Shown here: piece by piece, positions 42,067 through 50,048 of the stretch
Layout: every line of letters begins with the position of its first letter
Numbering within the stretch: the stretch's first letter is position 1
From: Rhodobacter sp.
GTDB lineage: Bacteria > Pseudomonadota > Alphaproteobacteria > Rhodobacterales > Rhodobacteraceae
Assembly: GCA_022824145.1 (NCBI GenBank)
Contig: JAJEAY010000261.1
Location: forward strand, 1 to 53,547
Reading direction: 5' to 3'
Length of the DNA: 53,547 nt
The notes under the pieces: model-generated
The model's database searches: none
What the model saw: the letters and a program-made list of their open reading frames with translations, nothing else
What the model was told of the DNA's origin: nothing
Translations under genes and position numbers: made by a program

Positions 42067-43477
42067 GCGAAATCACCGTCGTTTTGGTTTCAGTGTAGTT
42101 GAGCCATGAATGGAGTCCTCCTTCGCGCCCCACACCAGAGGCTTTGAATCCTCCGAAAGGCGCATTGAGTTCGCGCCGGAACACCGAATTCACCATCATC
42201 GTTCCTGTTCGGACTGCTTGCGCGACACGCATCGCCCGGCCGATATCGCGTGTCCAGACATAGCCAGCCAGCCCATGGTCACTATCGTTCGCGAGGGCTA
42301 TCGCCTCGGCCTCATCCGAAAATGTTCTGAACGCAGCCACCGGCCCGAAGACTTCCTCGCGCCAGATACGGCAGTTGCTAGAGGTGACCTCAAGCGCCCC
42401 GGGTGCGATGAAATATCCGTCTCCGCTGGATTCGCCGCCGAACAGCTTCACGCCATTGGAGGCGTCGTAGAAAGAGGCGACCCGGTCCCGGTGCTCGCTC
42501 GAGATCATCGGCCCCACCATCACTCCGTCCTCACGGGGGTCGCCGACCTTTAGGCTCTGCGCTGCCCGCGTAAACCGGGTTTTGAAAGCTTCAGCTATGC
42601 TCTCCTGGACAAGAATGCGGGTGCCGTTCAGGCATGCCTCGCCGTTGTTGCCGTAGGCTGACATGACGGCGCCGTCGACCGCTGCGTCAAGACTGGCGTC
42701 ATCGAACACGACCGTCGCCGACTTTCCTCCCAGTTCGGTGGTGCAGGGCAAGTGCCTTTTAGCTGCGGCTTCGGCCACGGCAGCCCCGCCTGAATGACCG
42801 CCGGTGAATGAAAGCATGTCGATTCCCGGCGCCGCGGCGAGTGCTGCTCCTGTCGTGGAGCCACGTCCGTTGACCAAGTTCAAAACGCCGTCGGGAAGTC
42901 CTGCGCCGATGATCAGTTCCGCCATCCGCCGCGTAACCATCGGCGTCAGTTCAGAGGGTTTCCAGACAATCGAATTGCCCGCCGCCAGTGCAGGGGCAAT
43001 CTTGACGGCTGAAAGCGCGACGGGAACGTTCCAGGGGGTGAATGCCGCGCAGACTCCTATCGGCTCCTGGGCAACGACCGTTGTGGCGCCTGCGGTCTGG
43101 CCATGAACGGTTCCTCCGACGGTCGCCAGAAAGTCGGCGAAGTAGTCGAACCATGCCGCCCCTATTCCCAGCTGCCCGCGAACGGCCCCGGGAGTGATTC
43201 CGGCTTCGGCAACCTGCATGTCAACAATCTCGTCAGCCGCATTCCGCATGGCCGCAGCCGCCTTGCGCAGAACGACCTGCTTTTCGGGAACCGGAGCTGC
43301 GGACCAGCTGGAATCCATGAATGCCTGCCGGGCCGAAGCGACCGCTTCGGCCACCTGTTCCGGACCGGCTTCCCGCAGTGTCGCGATCACCTTTCCGGTC
43401 GAGGGGTCGATGTCATTGATCAGGCGGCCGTCGCCGGTGGCGTCCCTTCCGCCGATGATGTTAAGAATTTCGATCAT
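42059..43477 (-). CDS. Aldehyde dehydrogenase
   Basis: NAD(P)-dependent aldehyde dehydrogenase of 472 aa, full length. N150 (FTPWN), E248 (TELGGKS) and nucleophile C282 (GEACLNGTR) are all present. The sequence resembles the betaine-aldehyde/5-carboxy-2-hydroxymuconate semialdehyde group, but the substrate is not decided by motifs. Overlaps the acyl-CoA synthetase gene by 4 bp on one side and the SDR on the other. SDR plus ALDH would convert an alcohol to an acid, which the ligase could then activate. Confidence 0.93.
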   Translation of the reverse strand: MIEILNIIGGRDATGDGRLINDIDPSTGKVIATLREAGPEQVAEAVASARQAFMDSSWSAAPVPEKQVVLRKAAAAMRNAADEIVDMQVAEAGITPGAVRGQLGIGAAWFDYFADFLATVGGTVHGQTAGATTVVAQEPIGVCAAFTPWNVPVALSAVKIAPALAAGNSIVWKPSELTPMVTRRMAELIIGAGLPDGVLNLVNGRGSTTGAALAAAPGIDMLSFTGGHSGGAAVAEAAAKRHLPCTTELGGKSATVVFDDASLDAAVDGAVMSAYGNNGEACLNGTRILVQESIAEAFKTRFTRAAQSLKVGDPREDGVMVGPMISSEHRDRVASFYDASNGVKLFGGESSGDGYFIAPGALEVTSSNCRIWREEVFGPVAAFRTFSDEAEAIALANDSDHGLAGYVWTRDIGRAMRVAQAVRTGTMMVNSVFRRELNAPFGGFKASGVGREGGLHSWLNYTETKTTVISHG

Positions 43478-45543
43478 GGTTCACCTGCAGGCACGAGATC
43501 CACTGCAACCGTGCCCGTTTCCCTTACGATCAACGGATTGATCTCAAATGACGGCAGACGCCCCGCGGTCGACGCCATCTGCACCAGCACGTAAGCCAGC
43601 GCCTCCCGATCGACGGCCCGGGCGCCTCGCCAGCCGTCAAGCATCCGTTCGGCCCGAACCGATGCTATCATCGCCTCGGCATCCGCGCGATTGATCGGTG
43701 TTTTCCGGTATGTCAGGTCATTGAATACTTCGCACAGAGTCCCGCCCGAGCCCAGCATTACCAGCGGACCGAAATTCGCGTCCCGGCGTACGCCCGTCAG
43801 CATTTCAACCCCATAGTACATCTTCTGGGCTATGATTCTGATGCCGGGATGGCTGCGCGCATTCCTGGCGACCTTTGCTGACAGGTCTTCGAATGCATGT
43901 CGTACCGCGCTTTCGTCCCCCAGACCGACCTTTACGCCGCCAAGTTCTGTTCGGTGCTTCAGCGATGGCGCGGTGAGTTTCAGCACGATCTCGCCATAGG
44001 CTGACAGGGTCTCAACCGCGTCTGCCAGGCTCGAAATCGGAATGTCGTCGGCGATTTCAAGTCCAGTTTCAATCAGCGCGGGTCGCAGATCATCGACCGC
44101 GGCGCCCGGCGCCTCCGGCAAGGCGGGTGGACGGGCGAAGGTCCGTCCGGTCCTGACCAGTTTCGCCACAGCCCGTGTGGCAACGGTTGGGTCGTCGAAG
44201 ACGGCAACCCCTGCCTGCACCAGTTCTTTCCGGTCTTCGGTGTGAAAGTTTCCGGCAATGGCGATCAGTTGGTCCGGGTGTTTCTTTGGCAGGTCCAGAA
44301 GCTGGGGCATGATGCCCACTCGCGTGCGGGGCACGAGCGGAACATGGCTGATATAGCCCAGCATCGTCGGCAATTCTCGTTCGGCACCCCATTTCAGGTG
44401 CCCGCCGGTGATGTCCATGTTGCTCATGGATGGCGCGGAGATGTCGATGGGATTTCGGTCGTTTACGAATGCATTGGCCGCTTTAAGTTCGGCAAGAGCG
44501 TCATCCGGATAGGCTGGCAGCTCAAGTCCGCCCAATGCCGCGGCATCCGAGATCATCACGGCCCCTCCGCCGGAAACCGATACCGCCGCAATCTTGTTCG
44601 ACACAGGCACGGCCCCTGTGCTGCATGCCGCCGCCAGGTCAATCAGCTCATTCAGCGACCCTGCACGCAGGACTCCATATTGCTCAAAAAGATCGTCGAC
44701 CACATCGTTCTCGACATACATCGCTCCGGTGTGCCCAGCAGCGGCGGCGCCGCCCAAGGGCGTTGTGCCGACCTTAAGGGCAACGACCGGCTTCTTCGCT
44801 TCCCGCGCCATCTCCAGTGCCTGGACAAGTTTCAGCCCGCGGCTGGCATCTTCCATATAGACGGCAATCGTCTTTGTGGCGTCGTCGGTCGCATAGCAGG
44901 CAATGGCATCGGCTACGTCGATGTCGGCCTGATTCCCTGTAGATATCCAGTTGGCGAGACCCAGTCCGCGGTCGCGAAGCTGCGCAAACATCTGGATTCC
45001 TACGGCCCCGGACTGGCTGGCTACCGACAGCGTCCCGACTTCGGGCCACCCGTTACCGTTGTGATGCTCAGGTGCGGAAGAGAAGCTTGCGACAAAGCCG
45101 GAGGCCAGCGACATCACACCCATGCAGTTTGGTCCGATCATCCGCATGCCGTGACAGCGGGCGATGTCCACCAGATCTCGCTGCCTTGCCGCACCGTCTC
45201 TTCCGGACTCGGCAAATTGCGCACCGTAGACAATCGCGATCTTCGCGCCTTTCTTCCCGGCCTCAATCAGGTTTTCTCGGACCTGCGGAGCCGGTACCGC
45301 GATGACTGCGATGTCGGGGGACTCGGGGAGGTCGGCTATTGAAGCGAAGGCCTGCACACCCTGTACCAAGTCATTCTTCGCGTTTACCGGGTATAGACGG
45401 CCACGGAACCCTCGCTCCAGGCAGAACTTAAGCGCTCGTCCCCCAAACTTCATTGGATTGGTCGAGGCCCCGACAATCGCTGCGCTTTCAGGCGCGAAGC
45501 ACTTCGCCAGTTTCGGGATCCCGGAACGGTCGAGTTCGATCAT
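43474..45543 (-). CDS. ADP-forming acyl-CoA synthetase (acetate-CoA ligase family)
   Basis: A 689-aa fused NDP-forming acyl-CoA synthetase. N-terminal CoA-binding domain ([18 protein letters not shown], ~21-38), a succinyl-CoA-synthetase-like domain with phospho-His271 ([10 protein letters not shown]), and a C-terminal ATP-grasp domain ([20 protein letters not shown] and [10 protein letters not shown]). Such enzymes activate acetate, aryl acids or feruloyl-type substrates. It is the third gene of the operon and overlaps its neighbours on both sides by 4 bp, so an acid intermediate made by the ALDH is a likely substrate. Confidence 0.92.
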   Translation of the reverse strand: MIELDRSGIPKLAKCFAPESAAIVGASTNPMKFGGRALKFCLERGFRGRLYPVNAKNDLVQGVQAFASIADLPESPDIAVIAVPAPQVRENLIEAGKKGAKIAIVYGAQFAESGRDGAARQRDLVDIARCHGMRMIGPNCMGVMSLASGFVASFSSAPEHHNGNGWPEVGTLSVASQSGAVGIQMFAQLRDRGLGLANWISTGNQADIDVADAIACYATDDATKTIAVYMEDASRGLKLVQALEMAREAKKPVVALKVGTTPLGGAAAAGHTGAMYVENDVVDDLFEQYGVLRAGSLNELIDLAAACSTGAVPVSNKIAAVSVSGGGAVMISDAAALGGLELPAYPDDALAELKAANAFVNDRNPIDISAPSMSNMDITGGHLKWGAERELPTMLGYISHVPLVPRTRVGIMPQLLDLPKKHPDQLIAIAGNFHTEDRKELVQAGVAVFDDPTVATRAVAKLVRTGRTFARPPALPEAPGAAVDDLRPALIETGLEIADDIPISSLADAVETLSAYGEIVLKLTAPSLKHRTELGGVKVGLGDESAVRHAFEDLSAKVARNARSHPGIRIIAQKMYYGVEMLTGVRRDANFGPLVMLGSGGTLCEVFNDLTYRKTPINRADAEAMIASVRAERMLDGWRGARAVDREALAYVLVQMASTAGRLPSFEINPLIVRETGTVAVDLVPAGEP

Positions 45544-46961
45544 GCGCTCTTCCTTGTGACTGAGAACGCTTCATTCACGAACCAGAGACCTCCGTGCTTG
45601 CGTAGCACCTCTTCTGTGATCTCAAGATATCGCCGTCCCTCGCGGATCGCTTCCTGGGCCAGTTCTTCGCGCACCTGTGCGAAATAGACCGCGTTGTTGA
45701 AAGCGGAGGAAAGGGACTGGGTTCCGAGGTTATGTCCCTGCAGTACCGGCAGCGTGTGCATGTCGAAGCGGAAAAGAGCGTTCGTGTCGGTTAGGCCGGA
45801 GACCGAAAACCGTTCGCCCTGCAATGCCTTGCGCAGATTCCGAATCACCTCGTAGCGGCTGGTTGCCGGGAGCGCCTGGTCAGGCCAGATACGTGCGACG
45901 ATCTCGTGGGCCGGATCCTGGCCTAGGCCCTGAATAACTGTCATCCGGCCCCCTGCCGCCAGCCGGTCGAATACCGGGCGCAATACGTGGTCCAACCGGA
46001 AAGTCATTGTATGGCTGTGAAGATAGGGGCGATTCAGCAGCGCATAGTTGTAACGCAATCGCAAATCGGGCCTGCCATGCTCCGGCAGGATCGCCTTCAC
46101 GTCCCGGGCGCGGTCTCGGCGGTAAATGACCGCGACCGAAGGCAACGCATAGACAGGCTGGCTGGTCTCGCCTTGGTGGATCAGCCATTCATTCGACAGT
46201 TCGCCATAGAGCCGAGCCACCTGTCCCTGAAAGTCGTATGAGACGTTTCCGGTGAGCGGCACATCCCGCCAGACCACGTCAGCAGGATTGTCCCGCGACA
46301 GTTTGGTCAGGCAAACCACCTCTCTGAGATACATGTTGGATACCACAAAGACCGATAGCGGATGTTCTGTCAGCCGGTCGACAACCCGTCCCATAGTGTT
46401 CCGCAGATCTTCCAGTCCGCGGCCCTTCATGACCACAAGCACCGGCGTGTCCGGATAGAGAGCATGCAGCGCCCTCAAGGTCCGAGCGAGAATGATCCCG
46501 TTGTCCATCGGGGTATACAGCAGCCGGATTCCGTCCCTGCCGGGCGTAATGTCGGCAAGCTCGCAGGCAACGCGGTCTGCAACCACCCAGCTCTCGTTGG
46601 TCGTGTTGGCAAAGATGTGAAACCGCTGGCGCTGCTCATGGAACGCGAAACTGCCGGGTGTCCGAACCGAACTCTCGCTGCTGATCAACTCGGCCATCTT
46701 TTTGGCATTCGAGTCCGACTTCTTCCGCCTTGGTCGTCCGCGAAGAACGATTTCGCCGCGTTCGACCTGGTCCATGAACGCCCTTACCCGCTTCGCGGTC
46801 ATGTCTTCGATCCAGCTGCCGCTGGAAATCCGGCTCACCAGTTTGCCATCGTTCACCGAATGCCGTCCGAACGTACTCTCCGCGATCCCGTGCCCGTCGC
46901 AGAAAGAACGCACTTCTTCGACCAATGCAGCGATTTCCTCGTTGGTCACAGCAGGTTTCAC
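45540..46961 (-). CDS. Unknown protein: N-terminal HTH-like segment plus degenerate methyltransferase-like domain
   Basis: A 473-aa protein of uncertain function. Residues ~10-65 (FCDGHGIAESTFGRHSVNDG, then KLVSRISSGSWI ... KRVRAFM) resemble short alphaproteobacterial HTH-like proteins. Residues ~130-450 resemble, from memory, proteins annotated as SAM-dependent methyltransferases, but the glycine-rich SAM loop is lost: the expected DAGVGDGT-like segment reads LLYTPMDNGI. The C-terminus (EVLRKHGGLWFVNEAFSVTR) matches that group. Lacking a SAM site, it may be a ligand-sensing regulator; it is the second gene after the copy-3 promoter repeat. No activity is claimed. Confidence 0.65.
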   Translation of the reverse strand: MKPAVTNEEIAALVEEVRSFCDGHGIAESTFGRHSVNDGKLVSRISSGSWIEDMTAKRVRAFMDQVERGEIVLRGRPRRKKSDSNAKKMAELISSESSVRTPGSFAFHEQRQRFHIFANTTNESWVVADRVACELADITPGRDGIRLLYTPMDNGIILARTLRALHALYPDTPVLVVMKGRGLEDLRNTMGRVVDRLTEHPLSVFVVSNMYLREVVCLTKLSRDNPADVVWRDVPLTGNVSYDFQGQVARLYGELSNEWLIHQGETSQPVYALPSVAVIYRRDRARDVKAILPEHGRPDLRLRYNYALLNRPYLHSHTMTFRLDHVLRPVFDRLAAGGRMTVIQGLGQDPAHEIVARIWPDQALPATSRYEVIRNLRKALQGERFSVSGLTDTNALFRFDMHTLPVLQGHNLGTQSLSSAFNNAVYFAQVREELAQEAIREGRRYLEITEEVLRKHGGLWFVNEAFSVTRKSA

Positions 46962-46964
46962 TCC

Positions 46965-47441
46965 TCAGTCCCTGATCAGGAAGATGCCTTCGATTTCCAC
47001 CGGCTGGCGTTCGGCGAGGGTCTCTACACCCAGCGACGAGCGCGCATGGCATCCGATTTCGGGTCCGAACACCTCATAGAACAGGTCGCTTGCTCCGTTT
47101 AGCACGACGTTCGGCTTTTCGAAATCGGGATGGGAATTGATCAAGCCGAGGATCTTGACGACCCTGTCCACTCTGTCGAGATCGCCGACATGGTGCTTTA
47201 CCGTCGCGATCATTTTGATCGCAAGCGCGCGCGCGGTCGCCCTGGCCTCGTCTGCGGTGATGTCCAGGTCTACCTTGCCGCGCCGCCTTACGCCTGACTC
47301 CTCCAGCAGCGCTGCGCCGTGGCCGGAGACATACAGCATCGCACCAATCTGAACGGCGGACGTCCGGTTCGCGCTCGGCAGCACAAGCGGATCCGGCAGG
47401 GCGATCCCCAGTTCGCTAAGTCTCAAGTCGATCCTGCCCAT
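46965..47441 (-). CDS. RidA-family protein
   Basis: A 158-aa RidA/YjgF-fold protein, longer than the usual ~130 aa. The family core is ALAIKMIATVKHHVGDLDRV and the Arg used for carboxylate binding lies in CHARSSLGVETLAERQPVEIE (near residue 133). Members deaminate reactive enamines or imines, and some are 2-aminomuconate deaminases. First gene of the eight-gene operon, divergent from the O-demethylase. Its presence hints at a nitrogen-containing or imine intermediate (inferred). Confidence 0.9.
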   Translation of the reverse strand: MGRIDLRLSELGIALPDPLVLPSANRTSAVQIGAMLYVSGHGAALLEESGVRRRGKVDLDITADEARATARALAIKMIATVKHHVGDLDRVDRVVKILGLINSHPDFEKPNVVLNGASDLFYEVFGPEIGCHARSSLGVETLAERQPVEIEGIFLIRD

Positions 47442-47474
47442 CTCGTTTCCAGACTAATAATTCGCTTGCAATCT

Positions 47475-47495
47475 GCCCATCTATTGCCCACTAGT
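47475..47495. promoter_or_regulatory. Tandem TARTGGGCA repeat in the divergent promoter (copy 3)
   Basis: On the minus strand TAGTGGGCA is followed 11 bp later by AGATGGGCA. The repeat lies in the 82-bp gap, 34 bp before ridA and about 30 bp before the O-demethylase start. -10-like AATAGA (complement of 47480-47485) falls between the units as in copies 1 and 2; its -35 is weak. TTGCAA at 47466-47471 could serve the + strand. Confidence 0.6.
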
Positions 47496-47523
47496 AAAGC
47501 CGAAAAATCCGGAAAGGCGAAAC

Positions 47524-48888
47524 ATGTCTGGTGAGACGCTTCAGGACAGGATCGATGCTGCGGGCGATCCGCTCACAATGCTCCGCAACGCTTCGGCTGG
47601 CCCCTACCAGTTCCCGATCAAGGCGGAATTCACGAACTGGCGCGACGAGCAGGAGGCATGGAGGCACAGCGCCGTACTCTTCGACCAATCCTTCCACATG
47701 ACGGATCTCTACATTGAAGGTCCGGACACCAGGCGCCTGTGCGAATTTCTCGCCGTGAATTCAATGTCGAATTGGCGGAAAAACACCGCCAAGCAGTTTG
47801 TTCACTGCACAGAGGATGGATTTATCGTAGGTGACGCGATCATCTTCATCCTTGATGACGAAAGGGTCAACATCGTCAACAAGCCAAGCAACGCCAACTG
47901 GGTGATGTTTCACGCGGAAAGGCATGGATTTGACGTGGAGTTCGGTCTGGACGCACGGTCGCTCGACAACGCGGGACGCCGCAGGTGCTATCGGTTCGAG
48001 GTACAGGGCCCGAATGCATGGAGCATCCTTGAAAAGCTCAATGGAGAGCCGATCGAGGAATTCAGGTTCTTTGGCATGGGTGAGATCAGCATTGCCGGAC
48101 GCAGGGTCCGGGCACTTCGCCACGGAATGGCAGGGGCGGCGGGCCTCGAACTCTTCGGCCCGTTCGATGACTACGGTTTGGTCCGGGACGCAGTACTTGA
48201 AGCGGGAGAACCTGAGGGCCTGCGCGCCGCTGGGTCGAAGACCTACGCAACCGCAGCCCATGAAAGCGGTTGGTTCCCCTCGCCGCTGCCGGCAATTTAC
48301 ACTGCCGACAGCTTGGCGGACTACCGAAAGTGGCTGCCGGCGGACAGTTTCGAAGCCAGCCTCTCCATTGGCGGATCCTTCATCGGAGATGCTGCCGATG
48401 ACTATTACCTGACCCCGTACGACCTTGGCTATGGCCATATCGTGAAGTTCGACCACGACTTTATAGGTCGCGACGCGCTTGAGAGAAAGGCCGCGGAACC
48501 GCACCTCCACAAACGGACACTGCTTTGGTCGAAGGATGATGTGGTTAGGATATTCGCGTCAATGCTGGGTGACGGCGACCGATTCAAATTCATGGATATT
48601 CCCGCCAGCCACTATGCGACCTGTCCCTATGACGATGTGCTGATGAAGGGGCAGAGAGTCGGAATTTCCCATTATCCGGTATACACTTCGAATCTGCGGA
48701 GCTGGATTTCGCTGGCGCTGCTTGATGAGAACGCATCCGCGCCGGGTGCAGAGGTTACGCTGATCTGGGGCGAACCCGACGGCGGTACTAAGAAGCCGAC
48801 TGTGGAACGGCACGTCCAGACAGAGGTTGCCTGCCAGGTCAGGCCTTGCCCGATTTCGGTGGCCGCGCGTGAGTCATACAAAGCATAG
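47524..48888 (+). CDS. Tetrahydrofolate-dependent O-demethylase-like protein (LigM/DesA type, GcvT fold)
   Basis: An aminomethyltransferase-fold protein of 454 aa. Its order of motifs follows the vanillate/syringate O-demethylases LigM and DesA as remembered: EFTNWRDEQEAWRHSAVLFDQ (~38-58), HMTDLYIEGPD, LRHGMAGAAGLELFGP, ESGWFPSPLPAIYT and IGYG-like DLGYGHIVKFDHDFIGRDAL. These enzymes move a methyl from a methoxy-arene to tetrahydrofolate. GGAAAGG precedes the ATG. Divergent from the catabolic operon and sharing its promoter repeat. A different methylated substrate, such as DMSP or a methylamine, is possible. Confidence 0.85.
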   Translation: MSGETLQDRIDAAGDPLTMLRNASAGPYQFPIKAEFTNWRDEQEAWRHSAVLFDQSFHMTDLYIEGPDTRRLCEFLAVNSMSNWRKNTAKQFVHCTEDGFIVGDAIIFILDDERVNIVNKPSNANWVMFHAERHGFDVEFGLDARSLDNAGRRRCYRFEVQGPNAWSILEKLNGEPIEEFRFFGMGEISIAGRRVRALRHGMAGAAGLELFGPFDDYGLVRDAVLEAGEPEGLRAAGSKTYATAAHESGWFPSPLPAIYTADSLADYRKWLPADSFEASLSIGGSFIGDAADDYYLTPYDLGYGHIVKFDHDFIGRDALERKAAEPHLHKRTLLWSKDDVVRIFASMLGDGDRFKFMDIPASHYATCPYDDVLMKGQRVGISHYPVYTSNLRSWISLALLDENASAPGAEVTLIWGEPDGGTKKPTVERHVQTEVACQVRPCPISVAARESYKA

Positions 48889-48971
48889 AGTGGTAGCCCA
48901 TCGGTAGCTTTACGTCGCGGCTGCGTTCGGCAGCCGGTTCTCTCCGCTTTCGCGCCCTGTGAAATCCGGCG

Positions 48972-49657
48972 TCAAACCACTTTTACATTCATTGTGCCAA
49001 CGCCTTCGATTTCCATTGCCATCAGGTCATCGCGGACGACCGGGTCCACACCTGCAGGTGTTCCGGTGGGGATAACGTCACCACCCGCAAGCTCGAAGTA
49101 GTCCGAAAGGTATGAGGTCATCTCCGGAACTTTCCAGATCATCTGGCGCAGGTCTCCTTCCTGGCGGAGCTCGCCATTGACCCTTAGCGTGATCCGCCCG
49201 CGCTCTGGATGTCCGATATCACAGGCTCTGAGAACAGGGCTGACAGGAGCGGAGCGCTCAAACGACTTTCCGATCTCCCACGGACGGCCGAGTTTTTCTG
49301 CTCGCCCTGCAGATCCCTGCGGGTCATGTCGAGGGAAAACGTGTAGCCGTAGACATGTTCCAATGCGTGTTCCACCGAAATTCCGGTGCCGCCGGATCCT
49401 AGCATCACCGCCGGTTCAGCTTCATGGTGCACGTCAGAACTGCGCGCCGGATAGAGAAATTCCCCTGAAATGTCGAGGTTGTCGGGGTTCTTCTGAAAAA
49501 AGAACGGTGATTCCCGGTCCGGATCGTGTCCCATTTCGATCGCATGTGCTGAATAGTTCCTGCCGATGCAGTAGGCACGGCGAACCGGAAAGATCACATC
49601 TGATCCGGAAACCGGCAGTTCTACGGTCTGTCACGGCGGGAACGCGAATTTTTCCAT
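48972..49657 (-). pseudogene. Fumarylacetoacetate hydrolase-family protein, two lesions
   Basis: A 228-codon FAH-family gene when repaired. It starts MEKFAFPP at ATG 49657, then TGA (49631-49633), then QTVELPVSGSDVIFPVRRAYCIGRNYSAH. The HHEAEPAVML metal site (Glu pair) and LDMTRRDLQGEQK follow. At the T5 run 49293-49297 (A5 on the coding strand) one base is missing; the next frame continues LGRPWEIGKSFERSAPV, then IPTGTPAGV to TGA at 48972. Two independent lesions make a true pseudogene likely. The protein would have hydrolysed or isomerised a ring-cleavage product. Confidence 0.85.
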
Positions 49658-50048
49658 GCAATCTTCCAATCTTTGTATGGCGGGTCCGGGAAGGACTCCA
49701 TTTCAAACATGTAAATCCACAACATACATGCAGATCAATCGCAACAGATGTCAGGTGATGCTGAATTCAGTCTGGCGCAGACCAGCATTTGCATTGAACG
49801 AAGGCTGTACCAATTGCCATAAACGGATCAACCAATTTTCACCAATTCCAGATGATGAATCACGAGGTGCCGATGAATTCTTCGGGTTTGTTCGCAGCGG
49901 TAATCAGAAGAGAAGAGTGTATACGTGGAACGGGGCGGAACCATTGAACTCGGTCATCTCGATCCAGACGGATGTTTCTGGTGGATGCTCCTTTGCCGTC
50001 AATGTGCGGCGGTTTCTGCGGTTTTCGGTGAAGCGGCAATGGACGGCA
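49658..50048. other. Intergenic stretch, no gene seen
   Basis: 391 bp between the FAH pseudogene and sulfatase 6. No ORF with recognisable motifs and no RNA are seen. The part next to the FAH gene (49658-49750) presumably held its promoter. Confidence 0.4.

Noticed and set aside
44242-45342. 366-codon + strand ORF
   Set aside because: It is antisense to the acyl-CoA synthetase, which has a complete domain order and phospho-His.
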